Source: Parazoarcus communis (GTDB lineage Bacteria > Pseudomonadota > Gammaproteobacteria > Burkholderiales > Rhodocyclaceae). Taken from it: a stretch of DNA of 64,000 nucleotides. The DNA lies in assembly GCF_003111645.1 (NCBI RefSeq), contig NZ_CP022187.1, forward strand, positions 1,798,001-1,862,000, written 5' to 3'. Positions 10,696 through 19,468 of this stretch are shown in pieces; within the stretch, counting starts at the first letter, position 1, and the number at the start of each line of letters is the position of its first letter. Under the pieces are notes generated by a model that was not told where the DNA came from, made no database searches, and saw nothing but the letters and a program-made list of their open reading frames with translations. A program made the position numbers and the translations under genes.

Positions 10696-11746
10696 ACCCC
10701 GCGCCGAAGTCTCGCGCCTGATGAGCTATCTGTCGCCAGTGCTGGCGGCCGTGCTCACACTGATCGCAGGCATGGCCGTCTTCTCCTCGCTGGGCAAGGA
10801 TCCGGTCGAAGGTCTGCGCCTGTTCCTGATCAGCCCGGTCAAGGACCTCTACGGCGTTTCCGAACTGCTGCTCAAGGCCACGCCGCTGATGCTGTGCGCC
10901 ATCGGTCTCGCAGTGGGCTTCCGCGCCAACGTATGGAACATCGGCGCCGAGGGGCAATTCATGCTCGGCACCGTCGGTGCGACCGGCATGGCCCTGTACT
11001 TTCAGGAGTCCGACAGCAGCCTCGTGCTGCCCGCAATGGTGCTCGCAGGTGCGGCCGCCGGCGCAGCCTGGGCCGCCATCCCTGCCCTGCTGAAAACGAA
11101 GTTCAACGCCAACGAGATTCTGGTGTCGCTGATGCTGGTCTACGTGGCGCAGCTGTTCGTGTCCTGGCTGGTGTTCGGGCCATGGAAAGACCCGGACGGC
11201 TTCAACTTTCCGCAGACGGCAATGTTTGCCGACCATGCGCTGCTGCCGATTCTTGTTGAAGGCACACGCCTGCACGCGGGCTTCCTGATCGCACTCACCG
11301 CGCTGGTCGCCGGCTACGCCTTCATGAACCGCAGCTACACCGGCTTCAAGATGCGGGTCGCAGGCGAAGCGGCCGAGGCCGCGCGCTATGCGGGCTTCTC
11401 TGCCAACCGCATGATCTGGATCGGCCTGCTCACCGGCGGTGCCGCTGCCGGCATTGCGGGCATGAGCGAAGTGGCCGGCCCGATGGGGCAGCTCACCGAC
11501 AAGGTCAACCTGGGCTACGGCTTTGCCGCCATCATCGTGGCCTTCGTCGGCCGCCTCAACCCCTTCGGCATCCTGCTTGCCAGTCTGCTGATGGCGCTGC
11601 TGTACATCGGCGGCGAGCAGGTGCAGCAGTACATGAACCTGCCCAGCTCCATCTCGCTGGTGTTCCAGGGCCTGCTGCTGTTCTTCCTGCTGGGTTCGGA
11701 CGTATTCATCCACTACCGGCTGAAGTTCGGCCGCGTTGCCGCCTGA
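10682..11746 (+). CDS. Nucleoside-type ABC importer permease 1
   Basis: 354 residues, strongly hydrophobic, BPD_transp_2 family (YufP/NupP-like). The core motif FRANVWNIGAEGQFMLG near residue 80 is characteristic of the nucleoside branch. An AAAGGGGAG ribosome site precedes the ATG at 10682, which overlaps the ATPase gene by 14 bp. It pairs with the next gene to form the heterodimeric membrane channel. No substrate-binding lipoprotein gene follows, so that component must be encoded elsewhere if the system is an importer. Confidence 0.9.
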   Translation: MLRLEPRAEVSRLMSYLSPVLAAVLTLIAGMAVFSSLGKDPVEGLRLFLISPVKDLYGVSELLLKATPLMLCAIGLAVGFRANVWNIGAEGQFMLGTVGATGMALYFQESDSSLVLPAMVLAGAAAGAAWAAIPALLKTKFNANEILVSLMLVYVAQLFVSWLVFGPWKDPDGFNFPQTAMFADHALLPILVEGTRLHAGFLIALTALVAGYAFMNRSYTGFKMRVAGEAAEAARYAGFSANRMIWIGLLTGGAAAGIAGMSEVAGPMGQLTDKVNLGYGFAAIIVAFVGRLNPFGILLASLLMALLYIGGEQVQQYMNLPSSISLVFQGLLLFFLLGSDVFIHYRLKFGRVAA

Positions 11747-11755
11747 GGATCGATC

Positions 11756-12688
11756 ATGGACGCTTCGCTCTTCACCTCGATGCTGTTTGCCACCGTCGTG
11801 GCCGGCACCCCGCTGATCATCGTGTCACTCGGCCTGCTGGTCAATGAAAAGGCCGGCGTGCTCAACCTCGGCGCCGAAGGCATGATGGCCATGGGCGCGG
11901 TCGCCGCCTTCGCCGTCACCCACCACACCGGCAGCCCCTGGCTGGGCGTGCTCGCCGGCATGGGTGCGGGCATGGCGGTATCGCTCGTATTCGGTCTGCT
12001 CACCCTCACGCTGCAGGCCAACCAGGTGGCGTCCGGGCTCGCGCTGGCGATCTTCGGCGTCGGTCTGTCGGCCTTCATCGGCAAACCTTTCGAGTCGATC
12101 GCCCTGCCGGCGGTGCCGCCGATTCGCATCCCCTTCATCGCCGACCTGCCGCTGATCGGCGAGGCCCTCTACAACCAGCAGGCGCTGGTCTATCTGTCGT
12201 GGGCGATGTTCTGGGCCGTGGTGTGGTTCCTCTACCGCAGCCGCGCCGGCCTGGTGCTGCGCGCCGTGGGCGAATCCCCCGCCTCGGCGCACGCCATCGG
12301 TCATCCGGTCATCCTCATCCGTTATCTCGCAGTGCTCTTCGGCGGCGCCATGGCCGGCATCGGCGGCGCCTTCCTGTCGGTGTTCTACACGCCGATGTGG
12401 GTCGAAGGCATGGTCGCCGGTCGCGGCTGGATCGCACTCGCGCTGGTCGTGTTCGCCACCTGGCGCCCGCTGCGGGTCATGGTCGGCGCCTATCTGTTCG
12501 GCGGCGTCATGATCACCCAGCTCTTCATCCAGGGCTCTGGCATGCAGATCGACTTTCCCGCGCAGTTCCTGTCGTCGCTGCCTTATTGGGCGACGATCAT
12601 CGTGCTGGTGGTGATCTCGCGCAATGTGAACACCATCCGGCTGAATTCACCGATGTCGCTGGGCAAGCCTTTCCGGGCCGAGGGCTAG
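11756..12688 (+). CDS. Nucleoside-type ABC importer permease 2
   Basis: 310 residues, the second BPD_transp_2 permease (YufQ/NupQ-like). NEKAGVLNLGAEGMMAMGA near residue 27 is the family hallmark, with about eight to ten membrane segments. A GAGGAT ribosome site precedes the start, 9 bp after permease 1. It is the last gene of the xdh-ABC operon and is followed at 12790 by a strong terminator. Confidence 0.9.
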   Translation: MDASLFTSMLFATVVAGTPLIIVSLGLLVNEKAGVLNLGAEGMMAMGAVAAFAVTHHTGSPWLGVLAGMGAGMAVSLVFGLLTLTLQANQVASGLALAIFGVGLSAFIGKPFESIALPAVPPIRIPFIADLPLIGEALYNQQALVYLSWAMFWAVVWFLYRSRAGLVLRAVGESPASAHAIGHPVILIRYLAVLFGGAMAGIGGAFLSVFYTPMWVEGMVAGRGWIALALVVFATWRPLRVMVGAYLFGGVMITQLFIQGSGMQIDFPAQFLSSLPYWATIIVLVVISRNVNTIRLNSPMSLGKPFRAEG

Positions 12689-13042
12689 GCGCGCAAGCGG
12701 CATTGAACAATGCGAACCCCGGACGATCGTTAACATACTCATCGTGCGGTAAGCGAGAAGCCCCACCCGTGCGCGAGAGAGTCGCAATGACAAGGCCCGT
12801 ATTTACGGGCCTTGTTGTTTCTGGGACGTTCGTGCGGGCTCAAGCGGTCGGAGTTCTTGTCTGCCGCACCAAACAGGACGCCGCGACACAATGCGATATT
12901 GCGCATCAAAAGGAGAAACAGTAGCCAAAACCCATAACAGTTCGATGTATCAATCGCCCCCCCTCCCCCTTAGAATTACAACGTGCCCTGCTTGCCAGGA
13001 AGTCAATCAAAGGGTAATCGCCAAGGCCACAAGGGATGGACC
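12689..13042. other. Gene-free region between the purine operon and the sugar island
   Basis: 354 bp with no convincing protein-coding frame. It holds a strong terminator (12790-12820), a GAGAAGCCCCACCC string at about 12757 that resembles the right ends of some IS200/IS605-type elements, and a C-rich tract near 12956-12975 (cgccccccctcccccttag). The promoter of the downstream island is expected here; a TAGAAT near 12976 is the only -10-like string I see, without a matching -35. Confidence 0.5.
12790..12820 (+). terminator. Rho-independent terminator after the xdh-ABC operon
   Basis: ACAAGGCCCGT and ACGGGCCTTGT form a perfect 11-bp stem with a 4-base loop (attt), followed by TGTTT. It is placed to end the purine operon, or a short transcript of the 12689-12790 stretch. 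The stem is symmetric but the T-rich tail is on the plus side only. Confidence 0.8.
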
Positions 13043-13459
13043 ATGTCACTCGATGACTGCAGGATGATCGAATTACCGAAGATTCACGACCAGCGAGGGA
13101 ACCTGACATTTGTCGAGGGCGACAGACACGTTCCCTTCGATATCAAACGCGTGTACTACCTCTATGACGTGCCCGGCGGATCGGAGCGCGGCGGTCATGC
13201 TCACGGAAAGCTCCAGCAGTTCATGATCGCCATGTCGGGAAGCTTTGACGTCGTGCTCAATGATGGTGATCGCGAGCGTCGCTTCCACCTCAATCGTTCA
13301 TACAACGGCATCTATATCGCACCGATGACCTGGCGCTATCTGGATAATTTCTCATCGGGCGCCGTCTGTCTGGTGCTCGCCTCAGCGTATTACGACGAAG
13401 CCGACTATTACCGCGACTATGCGTCTTTCGAGAGTGCGGCACAGGCATCACGCACATGA
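13043..13459 (+). CDS. dTDP-4-oxo-6-deoxyglucose 3,4-ketoisomerase (FdtA/QdtA-like cupin)
   Basis: 138 residues, the usual length for WxcM-like/FdtA-like cupins. The family moves the keto group of dTDP-4-oxo-6-deoxyglucose from C4 to C3, the committed step to dTDP-Fuc3NAc or dTDP-Qui3NAc. Visible motifs are RGNLTFVE, RVYYLYDVPGGSERGGHAH (conserved catalytic His pair) and the closing WRYLDNFS..C. The ATG at 13043 follows AAGGGATGGACC. It is the first gene of the island; its ATGA overlap with the sulfotransferase start shows tight coupling. FdtA and QdtA differ in stereochemistry and cannot be told apart here. Confidence 0.85.
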   Translation: MSLDDCRMIELPKIHDQRGNLTFVEGDRHVPFDIKRVYYLYDVPGGSERGGHAHGKLQQFMIAMSGSFDVVLNDGDRERRFHLNRSYNGIYIAPMTWRYLDNFSSGAVCLVLASAYYDEADYYRDYASFESAAQASRT

Positions 13460-14316
13460 TGAACACCTCGACTCTTCCCAACGAGGCTGACATGCGAGGT
13501 AGCCGCTTGATTATCGTCGGTGGCGCGCCGCGATCGGGCACCAGCCTGTTCCAATCCATGATGGACTCGCACAGTGATGTCTATGGCGGGCCCGAGTTTG
13601 ATCACCTGACCGACATCGTCAACTTGCGCAACCGCCTGCAGCAGGGCTTGCAGTATGGTCGCATCACGCACTTCGTTGATGCGGCGCAGATCGATGACGC
13701 CATGGGGCAAATGGTGGAGTCCCTGCTCTATCCCGTCGCGGATCGCCATGGGGTCAGCCGGCTCTCCGAAAAAACACCGATGAATGTCCTTGTCTTCAAG
13801 GACCTGATGACGATACTGCCTGGCGCAAAATTCGTGCATGTCATACGCGACCCGCGTGCAGTCATCATGTCCATGTATCAGGTCGCCAAGCGCATTGACC
13901 AGGCCGGACAAACGCGGCCGCCCTTCCTGAGCAACCTGGAAGCAATGGCCTTGTATATCAATCAGTGCGTGCATGCCGGCGTTGAAGCCTGCGGGAGTCA
14001 AGCCGCCCGCGCGATCATCGTGCGCTATGAAGATCTGCTCAGCCGTACCGAGGACACGATGATGAATCTGCTGGACTTCCTCGGCCTGGCTGATGATCGT
14101 GCCGTATTGAACCCCGGGAAGGTGGCGCACGAAAGCGCGAGCCTGTTGAAGGACGGTTCCGACCCATGGGCCGGCGGGCGCAGAACGTATACCGATCCAG
14201 AGCGTGAGAATCAGGACAAGTGGCGCGAGGATCTTGACCCAAACTCAATCGAAGTACTCAACCGTCTCTTTTCCGCTGCTCCGGTTTACGCTGCACTGGG
14301 CTACAACTTCGATTGA
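13456..14316 (+). CDS. PAPS-dependent sulfotransferase
   Basis: 286 residues of the sulfotransferase superfamily. The 5'-phosphosulfate loop GGAPRSGTSL lies near residues 22-31 and the 3'-phosphate loop HVIRDPRAVIMSM near 130-142. It should transfer sulfate from PAPS to a hydroxyl or amine of a carbohydrate, or to protein tyrosine (the bacterial and TPST-like branches look alike). Placement between two amino-sugar biosynthesis genes favours a glycan acceptor. It starts inside the fdtA-like gene (ATGA). Sulfotransferases are uncommon in such islands. Confidence 0.82.
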   Translation: MMNTSTLPNEADMRGSRLIIVGGAPRSGTSLFQSMMDSHSDVYGGPEFDHLTDIVNLRNRLQQGLQYGRITHFVDAAQIDDAMGQMVESLLYPVADRHGVSRLSEKTPMNVLVFKDLMTILPGAKFVHVIRDPRAVIMSMYQVAKRIDQAGQTRPPFLSNLEAMALYINQCVHAGVEACGSQAARAIIVRYEDLLSRTEDTMMNLLDFLGLADDRAVLNPGKVAHESASLLKDGSDPWAGGRRTYTDPERENQDKWREDLDPNSIEVLNRLFSAAPVYAALGYNFD

Positions 14317-14425
14317 TCGAGATCCGCGTTGCGCGACCAGCGTATCGACAAACAGGCGAAAAATTCACGGCATTTGGTTGCGGACGCTTGGATCCGTTAG
14401 CCGAGTCGACTGACTGCGCACCGAG

Positions 14426-15526
14426 ATGACGACACCTTTCTTCGACATGCAGGCGATCACCACCCCGATCGAATCCGAGTTGAGGGATGCCTTCGAGCGG
14501 GTTCTCAGCAGACATCACTTCATCCTGGGTGACGAGCTCATGGCCTTCGAACAGGAGTTCGCCCGCTACTGCGGCGTCGAACACTGCGTGGGCGTCGGCA
14601 ATGGGCTCGAAGCGCTGTACCTGACACTGCAGGCCATGGGTATTGGCGCTGGGGATGAAGTCATCGTTCCGGCCCATACTTTCATCGCCACCTGGCTCGC
14701 CGTCACCTGGAGCGGCGCCCGGCCCGTACCGGTCGAATCCTGTCCATCCGGCTTCAACATCGATCCTGAACGCATTGTCGAAGCGATCACCCCCCGCACA
14801 AAAGCCATCATCGCCGTGCACCTTTATGGTGAGCCCGCCGATATGGCCGCGGTATGCAGCATCGCGGCACAGCATGGTTTGCAGGTGATCGAAGATGCTG
14901 CGCAAGCGCATGGCGCGCGCTACCACAACCGCCCCGTAGGCAGCCTCGGTGACGCGGCCGCCTTCAGTTTCTACCCGACCAAGAACCTGGGTGCGATGGG
15001 CGACGGTGGCGCCATCTGTACGAATAGCGCAGCCCTGGCTTCGCGCCTGCGCTCACTGCGCAACTATGGATCGCAGACCCGGTATCAGCATGACGAAGCT
15101 GGCTACAACTCCCGCCTCGATGAGCTTCAGGCCGCCTTTCTGCGTGTCAGGCTACGACGCCTCGATGAAGACAATCGCGCGCGCCAGTCAGTCGCCCAAG
15201 CCTACATTCAGGCATTGTCAGCGCTGACGCATATCACCGTGCCGCAGACGCCCGACTGGGCCACGCCCGTATGGCATCTTTTCGTCATTCGCTGCACACG
15301 GCGCGACGCGCTGATGAAGGCCCTGAAAACAGCGGGCATCGACACCCTGATCCACTACCCCGTCCCCCCCCATCGGCAGGGTGCCTATTCCGGCGAGAAC
15401 TGGCCCGATCTGTCGATGACGGAACAGCTCTCGTCAGAAGTACTGAGTCTGCCGATGTGGCCTGGACTCGACCCTGCGCCTGTCATCGCGGCAGTGCTGC
15501 ACGCAGATCAGGGGCTGGCCTCATGA
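14426..15526 (+). CDS. Sugar aminotransferase, DegT/DnrJ/EryC1 family (FdtB/QdtB-like)
   Basis: 366 residues. This PLP enzyme family aminates the 3-keto sugar made by FdtA/QdtA, giving dTDP-3-amino-3,6-dideoxyhexose. The PLP lysine is K186 in [14 protein letters not shown]; the preceding EDAAQAHGA and the [23 protein letters not shown] stretch are family signatures. About 110 bp without any visible feature separate it from the sulfotransferase; ribosome site weak. Its stop overlaps the next start by ATGA. Together with the ketoisomerase it points strongly to a 3-amino-3,6-dideoxyhexose product. RmlA/RmlB, needed for the dTDP-sugar, are not in the window. Confidence 0.87.
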   Translation: MTTPFFDMQAITTPIESELRDAFERVLSRHHFILGDELMAFEQEFARYCGVEHCVGVGNGLEALYLTLQAMGIGAGDEVIVPAHTFIATWLAVTWSGARPVPVESCPSGFNIDPERIVEAITPRTKAIIAVHLYGEPADMAAVCSIAAQHGLQVIEDAAQAHGARYHNRPVGSLGDAAAFSFYPTKNLGAMGDGGAICTNSAALASRLRSLRNYGSQTRYQHDEAGYNSRLDELQAAFLRVRLRRLDEDNRARQSVAQAYIQALSALTHITVPQTPDWATPVWHLFVIRCTRRDALMKALKTAGIDTLIHYPVPPHRQGAYSGENWPDLSMTEQLSSEVLSLPMWPGLDPAPVIAAVLHADQGLAS

Positions 15527-16821
15527 AAGCGCCGCCGTGGAATGTTCTCGTGTTTCCGGCCGGGACGGAGGTCGGCCTGGAAATATTCCGATCACTCGAG
15601 CACTGCAAGGAGGTGCGGCTGTTCGGTGCCTCTGCAGCCGTGGTCAACCACGGACCTTGCGTCTTTGCGCGCTATCGCGAACTGCCATCCATAGACCATG
15701 CCGACGCATTGGACGCGCTGAAGGCACTGATCGAAGCGTGGGAAATCGACTTCATTTTCCCGGCAAATCCTCTTGTCATGGACTTTCTCGATGAGCACCG
15801 AAGCGAAATTCCGTGTGCTGTCGTGATGCCTGCCAGCGCCACCTTCAATATCGTCCGCTCCAAGTCCGCGAGCTACAAACACCTTGCGCAGCAACTGCCC
15901 GTACCTGAATTGCACGACGCGGAGCGCATCGATCGTTTTCCGGTCTATCTGAAGCCAGACCGCCTGTACGGATCGCAAGGTGGCCAGCGACTCGATAGCC
16001 GCCACGCACTCGCGGCCGCCGGCAGTCTGGAGGGCATGCTCCTCTGCGAGTACCTGCCGGGCGATGAATACACGGTCGACTGCTTCTCGAGCAGCACCGG
16101 GCAATTGCTGTTCGCCGGCCCGCGAACACGCGAGCGTATCCGCATGGGCACCTCGATGCACAGCAGGGAACCGGACAGCGAGACCCATGCAGCGTTACTT
16201 GCGCATGCACAGCAGATCCATGATGCACTGGACCTGACCGGTCCGTGGTTCTTCCAGATGAAGCGCGATGCTCAGGGCACGCTGAAACTGCTGGAGATCG
16301 ATCCGCGTATCGCCGGCACCATGGCGTTTCACCGTGTGCAGGGCATCAACTTTCCGCTTCTGGGACTGCTCGACAAGGCCGGTATGAGCGTGCGCATATT
16401 GCGCAACCCGTACCGTCAGTACAGCATCGATCGGGCTCTGACGAATCGCTATCGACTGGACCTGCGCTACAGCACGGTCTATGTGGACTGGGACGACACG
16501 CTCGTCATCAAGGAGGCTCTGAACACGCAAATGCTGCAGTTTCTCTATCAATGCATCAACCAGGGAAAGCGCATCGTTCTGCTATCGAAATCACTCGCAG
16601 CCGACAAGGAAGCGCTGCTTGCCCGTTGGCGCCTGCAATCGCTCTTTGATGAAATCCACTGGTTGCGTGAAGATGAATCGAAAAGCGATTACATCTACGA
16701 AACCAACGCCATTTTCATCGACGACAGTTTCACGCAACGTGAAGAGGTTTCCACGCGTCTGGGCATCCTGACTTTTGACCCCAGCATGGTCGAAATATTG
16801 CTGGACGATCGGGGGCACTAG
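15523..16821 (+). CDS. Fusion protein: ATP-grasp ligase domain plus HAD-like phosphatase domain
   Basis: 432 residues. Residues 1 to about 290 resemble carbamoyl-phosphate-synthase-type ATP-grasp enzymes ([14 protein letters not shown] near 142, [16 protein letters not shown] near 178, [12 protein letters not shown] near 257). From about 315 the protein carries a HAD motif I ([10 protein letters not shown]), a later SK motif (LLSKS) and FIDDS (motif IV). ATP-grasp domains join a carboxylate to an amine or thiol; HAD domains remove phosphate. In this island the protein could attach an acyl or amino-acid group to the amino sugar, but that is conjecture. It overlaps fdtB by ATGA; the longer open frame upstream lies inside fdtB. 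Confidence 0.75.
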   Translation: MKAPPWNVLVFPAGTEVGLEIFRSLEHCKEVRLFGASAAVVNHGPCVFARYRELPSIDHADALDALKALIEAWEIDFIFPANPLVMDFLDEHRSEIPCAVVMPASATFNIVRSKSASYKHLAQQLPVPELHDAERIDRFPVYLKPDRLYGSQGGQRLDSRHALAAAGSLEGMLLCEYLPGDEYTVDCFSSSTGQLLFAGPRTRERIRMGTSMHSREPDSETHAALLAHAQQIHDALDLTGPWFFQMKRDAQGTLKLLEIDPRIAGTMAFHRVQGINFPLLGLLDKAGMSVRILRNPYRQYSIDRALTNRYRLDLRYSTVYVDWDDTLVIKEALNTQMLQFLYQCINQGKRIVLLSKSLAADKEALLARWRLQSLFDEIHWLREDESKSDYIYETNAIFIDDSFTQREEVSTRLGILTFDPSMVEILLDDRGH

Positions 16822-16822
16822 C

Positions 16823-17752
16823 ATGATGCACTGGCAAAAACTCGGACAGGTCTATCACCGCCAGCAGGAGGCAGGCTGGTGGCATAGCCACACCATGGCC
16901 CCCTCCGCCATCTGCCTGAACGACGAGGTCATCCGTGTCTTCCTCGGCTGCTGGGATAGCGCGGGCATCTCCCGCATCGGCTATGTCGATGTATCGGCAG
17001 AGCGCCCCAATGAGGTCCTTGCTGTGTCCCCCAGGCCTGTTGTCGACATCGGCCGGCCGGGCTGCTTTGACGACAATGGTGTATTCCCCGGACATGCCAC
17101 GCGCGTGGGCGACACGATCTACCTCTACTACACCGGCTTTCAGCTTGGCGAGAAGATCCGCTACTTCAATTTCGGCGGTCTAGCGCTGAGTCACGACGGC
17201 GGTCAAACCTTCACTCGCGCCTCCGAGGCACCCATCCTCGACCGCGCCGACGAGGGACTGAGCGTTCGCGCAGGGCAATCCATCCTGCACGAATCAGGCG
17301 CTTTCCACACGGTCTATTCCGCAGGTAGCGACTGGGTCGATGTGGGTGGCTGCCTGCGGCCGACTTACGATGTGTATTACCAGTCGTCCCCCGACGGTCT
17401 GGCGTATCAACGCGCCGGCCAGCGCATCGTGACGCACGACGCAAGCGTGGAGCACGGCCTGGGCAGGCCCCAGCTCGTCCGGCTCGGCGAGCGCTACGCC
17501 GTCCTGTACACCCGCCGCACGCTGGACATGAAATATCACTTCGGACTGTCACTCTCCGACGACTTGCAGCACTGGGAGCGCGCCGACCATCTCGCCAGCA
17601 TTGCCCATGGCACAGGCTTCGATAGCGAAATGGTGTACTTCCCCTCGCTCGTCAGCGTCCCCGGAAGCGGACGACGGTTCCTGTTTTACGCCGGCAACGG
17701 ATTCGGTCGCGACGGCCTCGGCGTCGCCGAACTGCATGGGGACTTCCCGTGA
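16823..17752 (+). CDS. Five-bladed beta-propeller glycosidase-like protein
   Basis: 309 residues. The sequence resembles the GH43/GH32-type five-bladed propeller superfamily: repeated blades with acidic motifs (FDDNGVFPG near 92, YLYYTGFQ near 104, RPQLVRLGERYAVLYTRR near 214, FLFYAGNGFGRDGLGVAEL near the end). Such stand-alone proteins in surface-polysaccharide loci are often catalytically uncertain. No signal peptide is seen, so it is probably cytoplasmic. It starts 1 bp after the ATP-grasp/HAD stop with a GGGGG upstream; 16826 is an equally possible start. Its stop overlaps the next GTG start. Confidence 0.65.
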   Translation: MMHWQKLGQVYHRQQEAGWWHSHTMAPSAICLNDEVIRVFLGCWDSAGISRIGYVDVSAERPNEVLAVSPRPVVDIGRPGCFDDNGVFPGHATRVGDTIYLYYTGFQLGEKIRYFNFGGLALSHDGGQTFTRASEAPILDRADEGLSVRAGQSILHESGAFHTVYSAGSDWVDVGGCLRPTYDVYYQSSPDGLAYQRAGQRIVTHDASVEHGLGRPQLVRLGERYAVLYTRRTLDMKYHFGLSLSDDLQHWERADHLASIAHGTGFDSEMVYFPSLVSVPGSGRRFLFYAGNGFGRDGLGVAELHGDFP

Positions 17753-18681
17753 TCGCCGCCGCCTATTCGGCAAAAGACCGCAAGCGCTGGGACACCTTTG
17801 TGCGCAACAGCCGAAACGGCACGCTGCTGTTTGACCGCGCCTACATGGAATACCACGCGGAGCGCTTTGTCGACGCCTCTCTGATCATCGACGAAGCGGA
17901 TGCGACGCTGGCCCTTCTGCCCGCCAGTCGCCACGGCAATACGATCCGCTCACATGGCGGACTGACATACGGCGGCTTCATCACCGATGGTCGCATGCGG
18001 GTCGAGAAAATGCTCCGCACATTCGATGCCGCACTGGCGTTCTACGCCAGCGCCGGTATCACACGGCTTGAATACAAGGCCATTCCACATATCTACCACC
18101 GGGCACCGGCCGAGGAAGATGCCTACGCCCTGTTCCGCCGCGGTGCGCAGCTGCTCAAGCGCGAGCCCTCAGCTGCGCTGCACCTGATCGATACCGGCTT
18201 GCCCGGCAAGAAACGCAATGGCGCAGCGCGCGCAGCACAGCTTGGTTTGCGCTTTGAGCAGGTCAGCACGGCCGATGTCCTGATGACGCTGATCAACATG
18301 AATCTGCAACTGCGTCATGGCGTGAGTGCCGTTCACAGCGCTGCCGAGATGAATCGCCTGCGCGCGGCCTTCCCCCGCAGCATCGAGATCTTCCACGTCA
18401 GCGACGGAGACGGACACCTTGTGGGAGGTGCCATCGTTTATGTCGCGGGGACGGTTGCGCACACCCAATATCTCGTTGCATCCGAGGCCGGTCGCGCAAG
18501 CCGCGCAATGGACTTCCTGATTCATGCGCTCGCCACACGCTATCGCGAGCGCTGCCACTGGCTCGAGTTTGGCATCTCGACAGAAGCAGGCGGACAGGTT
18601 CTCAACGAAGGGCTGATGAGCCAGAAAGAAGAATTCGGCGCGCGTTGCGTATGCTACGACACCTACCTGATCGATCTTTGA
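17749..18681 (+). CDS. GNAT/FemAB-like acyltransferase
   Basis: 310 residues starting with GTG, overlapping the previous stop as GTGA. The fold resembles the FemAB/BioF2-type double-GNAT proteins: N-terminal SRNGTLLFDRAYMEYHAERF, then AIPHIYHRAPAEEDAYALF, and a C-terminal half with DGHLVGGAIVYVAGTVAHTQYLVAS and RAMDFLIHALATRYRERCHWLEFGIS. Members acylate amino groups, some using aminoacyl-tRNA and some CoA. Here the obvious acceptor is the amino sugar made by the FdtA/FdtB-like pair, giving an N-acyl sugar (inference). It could be the functional replacement for the usual FdtC/QdtC acetyltransferase, which is absent. Confidence 0.7.
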   Translation: MIAAAYSAKDRKRWDTFVRNSRNGTLLFDRAYMEYHAERFVDASLIIDEADATLALLPASRHGNTIRSHGGLTYGGFITDGRMRVEKMLRTFDAALAFYASAGITRLEYKAIPHIYHRAPAEEDAYALFRRGAQLLKREPSAALHLIDTGLPGKKRNGAARAAQLGLRFEQVSTADVLMTLINMNLQLRHGVSAVHSAAEMNRLRAAFPRSIEIFHVSDGDGHLVGGAIVYVAGTVAHTQYLVASEAGRASRAMDFLIHALATRYRERCHWLEFGISTEAGGQVLNEGLMSQKEEFGARCVCYDTYLIDL

Positions 18682-18689
18682 GCCCCGCG

Positions 18690-19466
18690 ATGAATGCATC
18701 CGTTGATCCAGCGCAATCCGACAGCTCGCACGGCGATCCCGCGATCTGTGCCTACACGGCGCACTATCTTCGCCACCAGGGCGGAGCACGTTATCCGGCC
18801 GAACATCTGGTTCGAATACTGATGGGCCGTCATCCGAGACTGGCACTGAATCAAGCGGATTATCGGGGCGCCCCATTGCTGGAGGTCGGCTGTGGCGACG
18901 GCAGAAACCTTGGGTTGTTTCATGATCTGGGCTTCAGGATTCACGCCACCGAAGTCAGCGCGGCAATTTGCGACTCAACCCGCGCTCGACTCCAGGAGGC
19001 AGGCATTCCGGCAAGCCTCGATGTCGGCACCAACGCGCGCCTGCCCTATCCCGACGCATCGTTTCGTTACCTGATTGCCTGGAACAGCTGTTACTACCTC
19101 GAGGCCGGGTCGGCCTTCGCCGACCACGTCAGGGAATATGCACGCGTACTCACGGACAAGGGCTTTCTGATCCTGTCTGTGCCGATGCCCACAAACTACA
19201 TCTTCACTGACTGCGTTGCCCATGATGATGGCAGCACCACACTGACCACCGATGCTTTCGGCGTACTTCAAGGTGCCCGACTGCAGCGCTTCAGCGATGC
19301 CCAGGCCCTGCAGCAAAGTCTTGAAGCAGCATTCGCCGATTTTTCGCACGGAGAAATACGTGCCGATTGCTTCGGTGTTCAGAACGATCACTTCCTGCTC
19401 GTGTGCCGAAAATACAGCCCGAAGGGTTCTCCGCAATCACAGCAGGATCATCAGACAAGGGTCTGA
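18690..19466 (+). CDS. SAM-dependent methyltransferase (class I)
   Basis: 258 residues. The SAM-binding motif LLEVGCGDGRNLGLF lies near residue 70, followed by an acidic loop and RYLIAWNSCYYLEAG near 125. The best match is small-molecule or sugar O/N-methyltransferases of polysaccharide loci; acceptor unknown. The start at 18690 is 8 bp after the acyltransferase stop; the longer frame is inside that gene. It ends 2 bp before the next ATG. Confidence 0.78.
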   Translation: MNASVDPAQSDSSHGDPAICAYTAHYLRHQGGARYPAEHLVRILMGRHPRLALNQADYRGAPLLEVGCGDGRNLGLFHDLGFRIHATEVSAAICDSTRARLQEAGIPASLDVGTNARLPYPDASFRYLIAWNSCYYLEAGSAFADHVREYARVLTDKGFLILSVPMPTNYIFTDCVAHDDGSTTLTTDAFGVLQGARLQRFSDAQALQQSLEAAFADFSHGEIRADCFGVQNDHFLLVCRKYSPKGSPQSQQDHQTRV

Positions 19467-19468
19467 CC

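Noticed and set aside
12906-13109. 67-codon minus-strand ORF in the gap before the island
   Set aside because: Overlaps the fdtA-like start, no ribosome site, low-complexity ends; no support.
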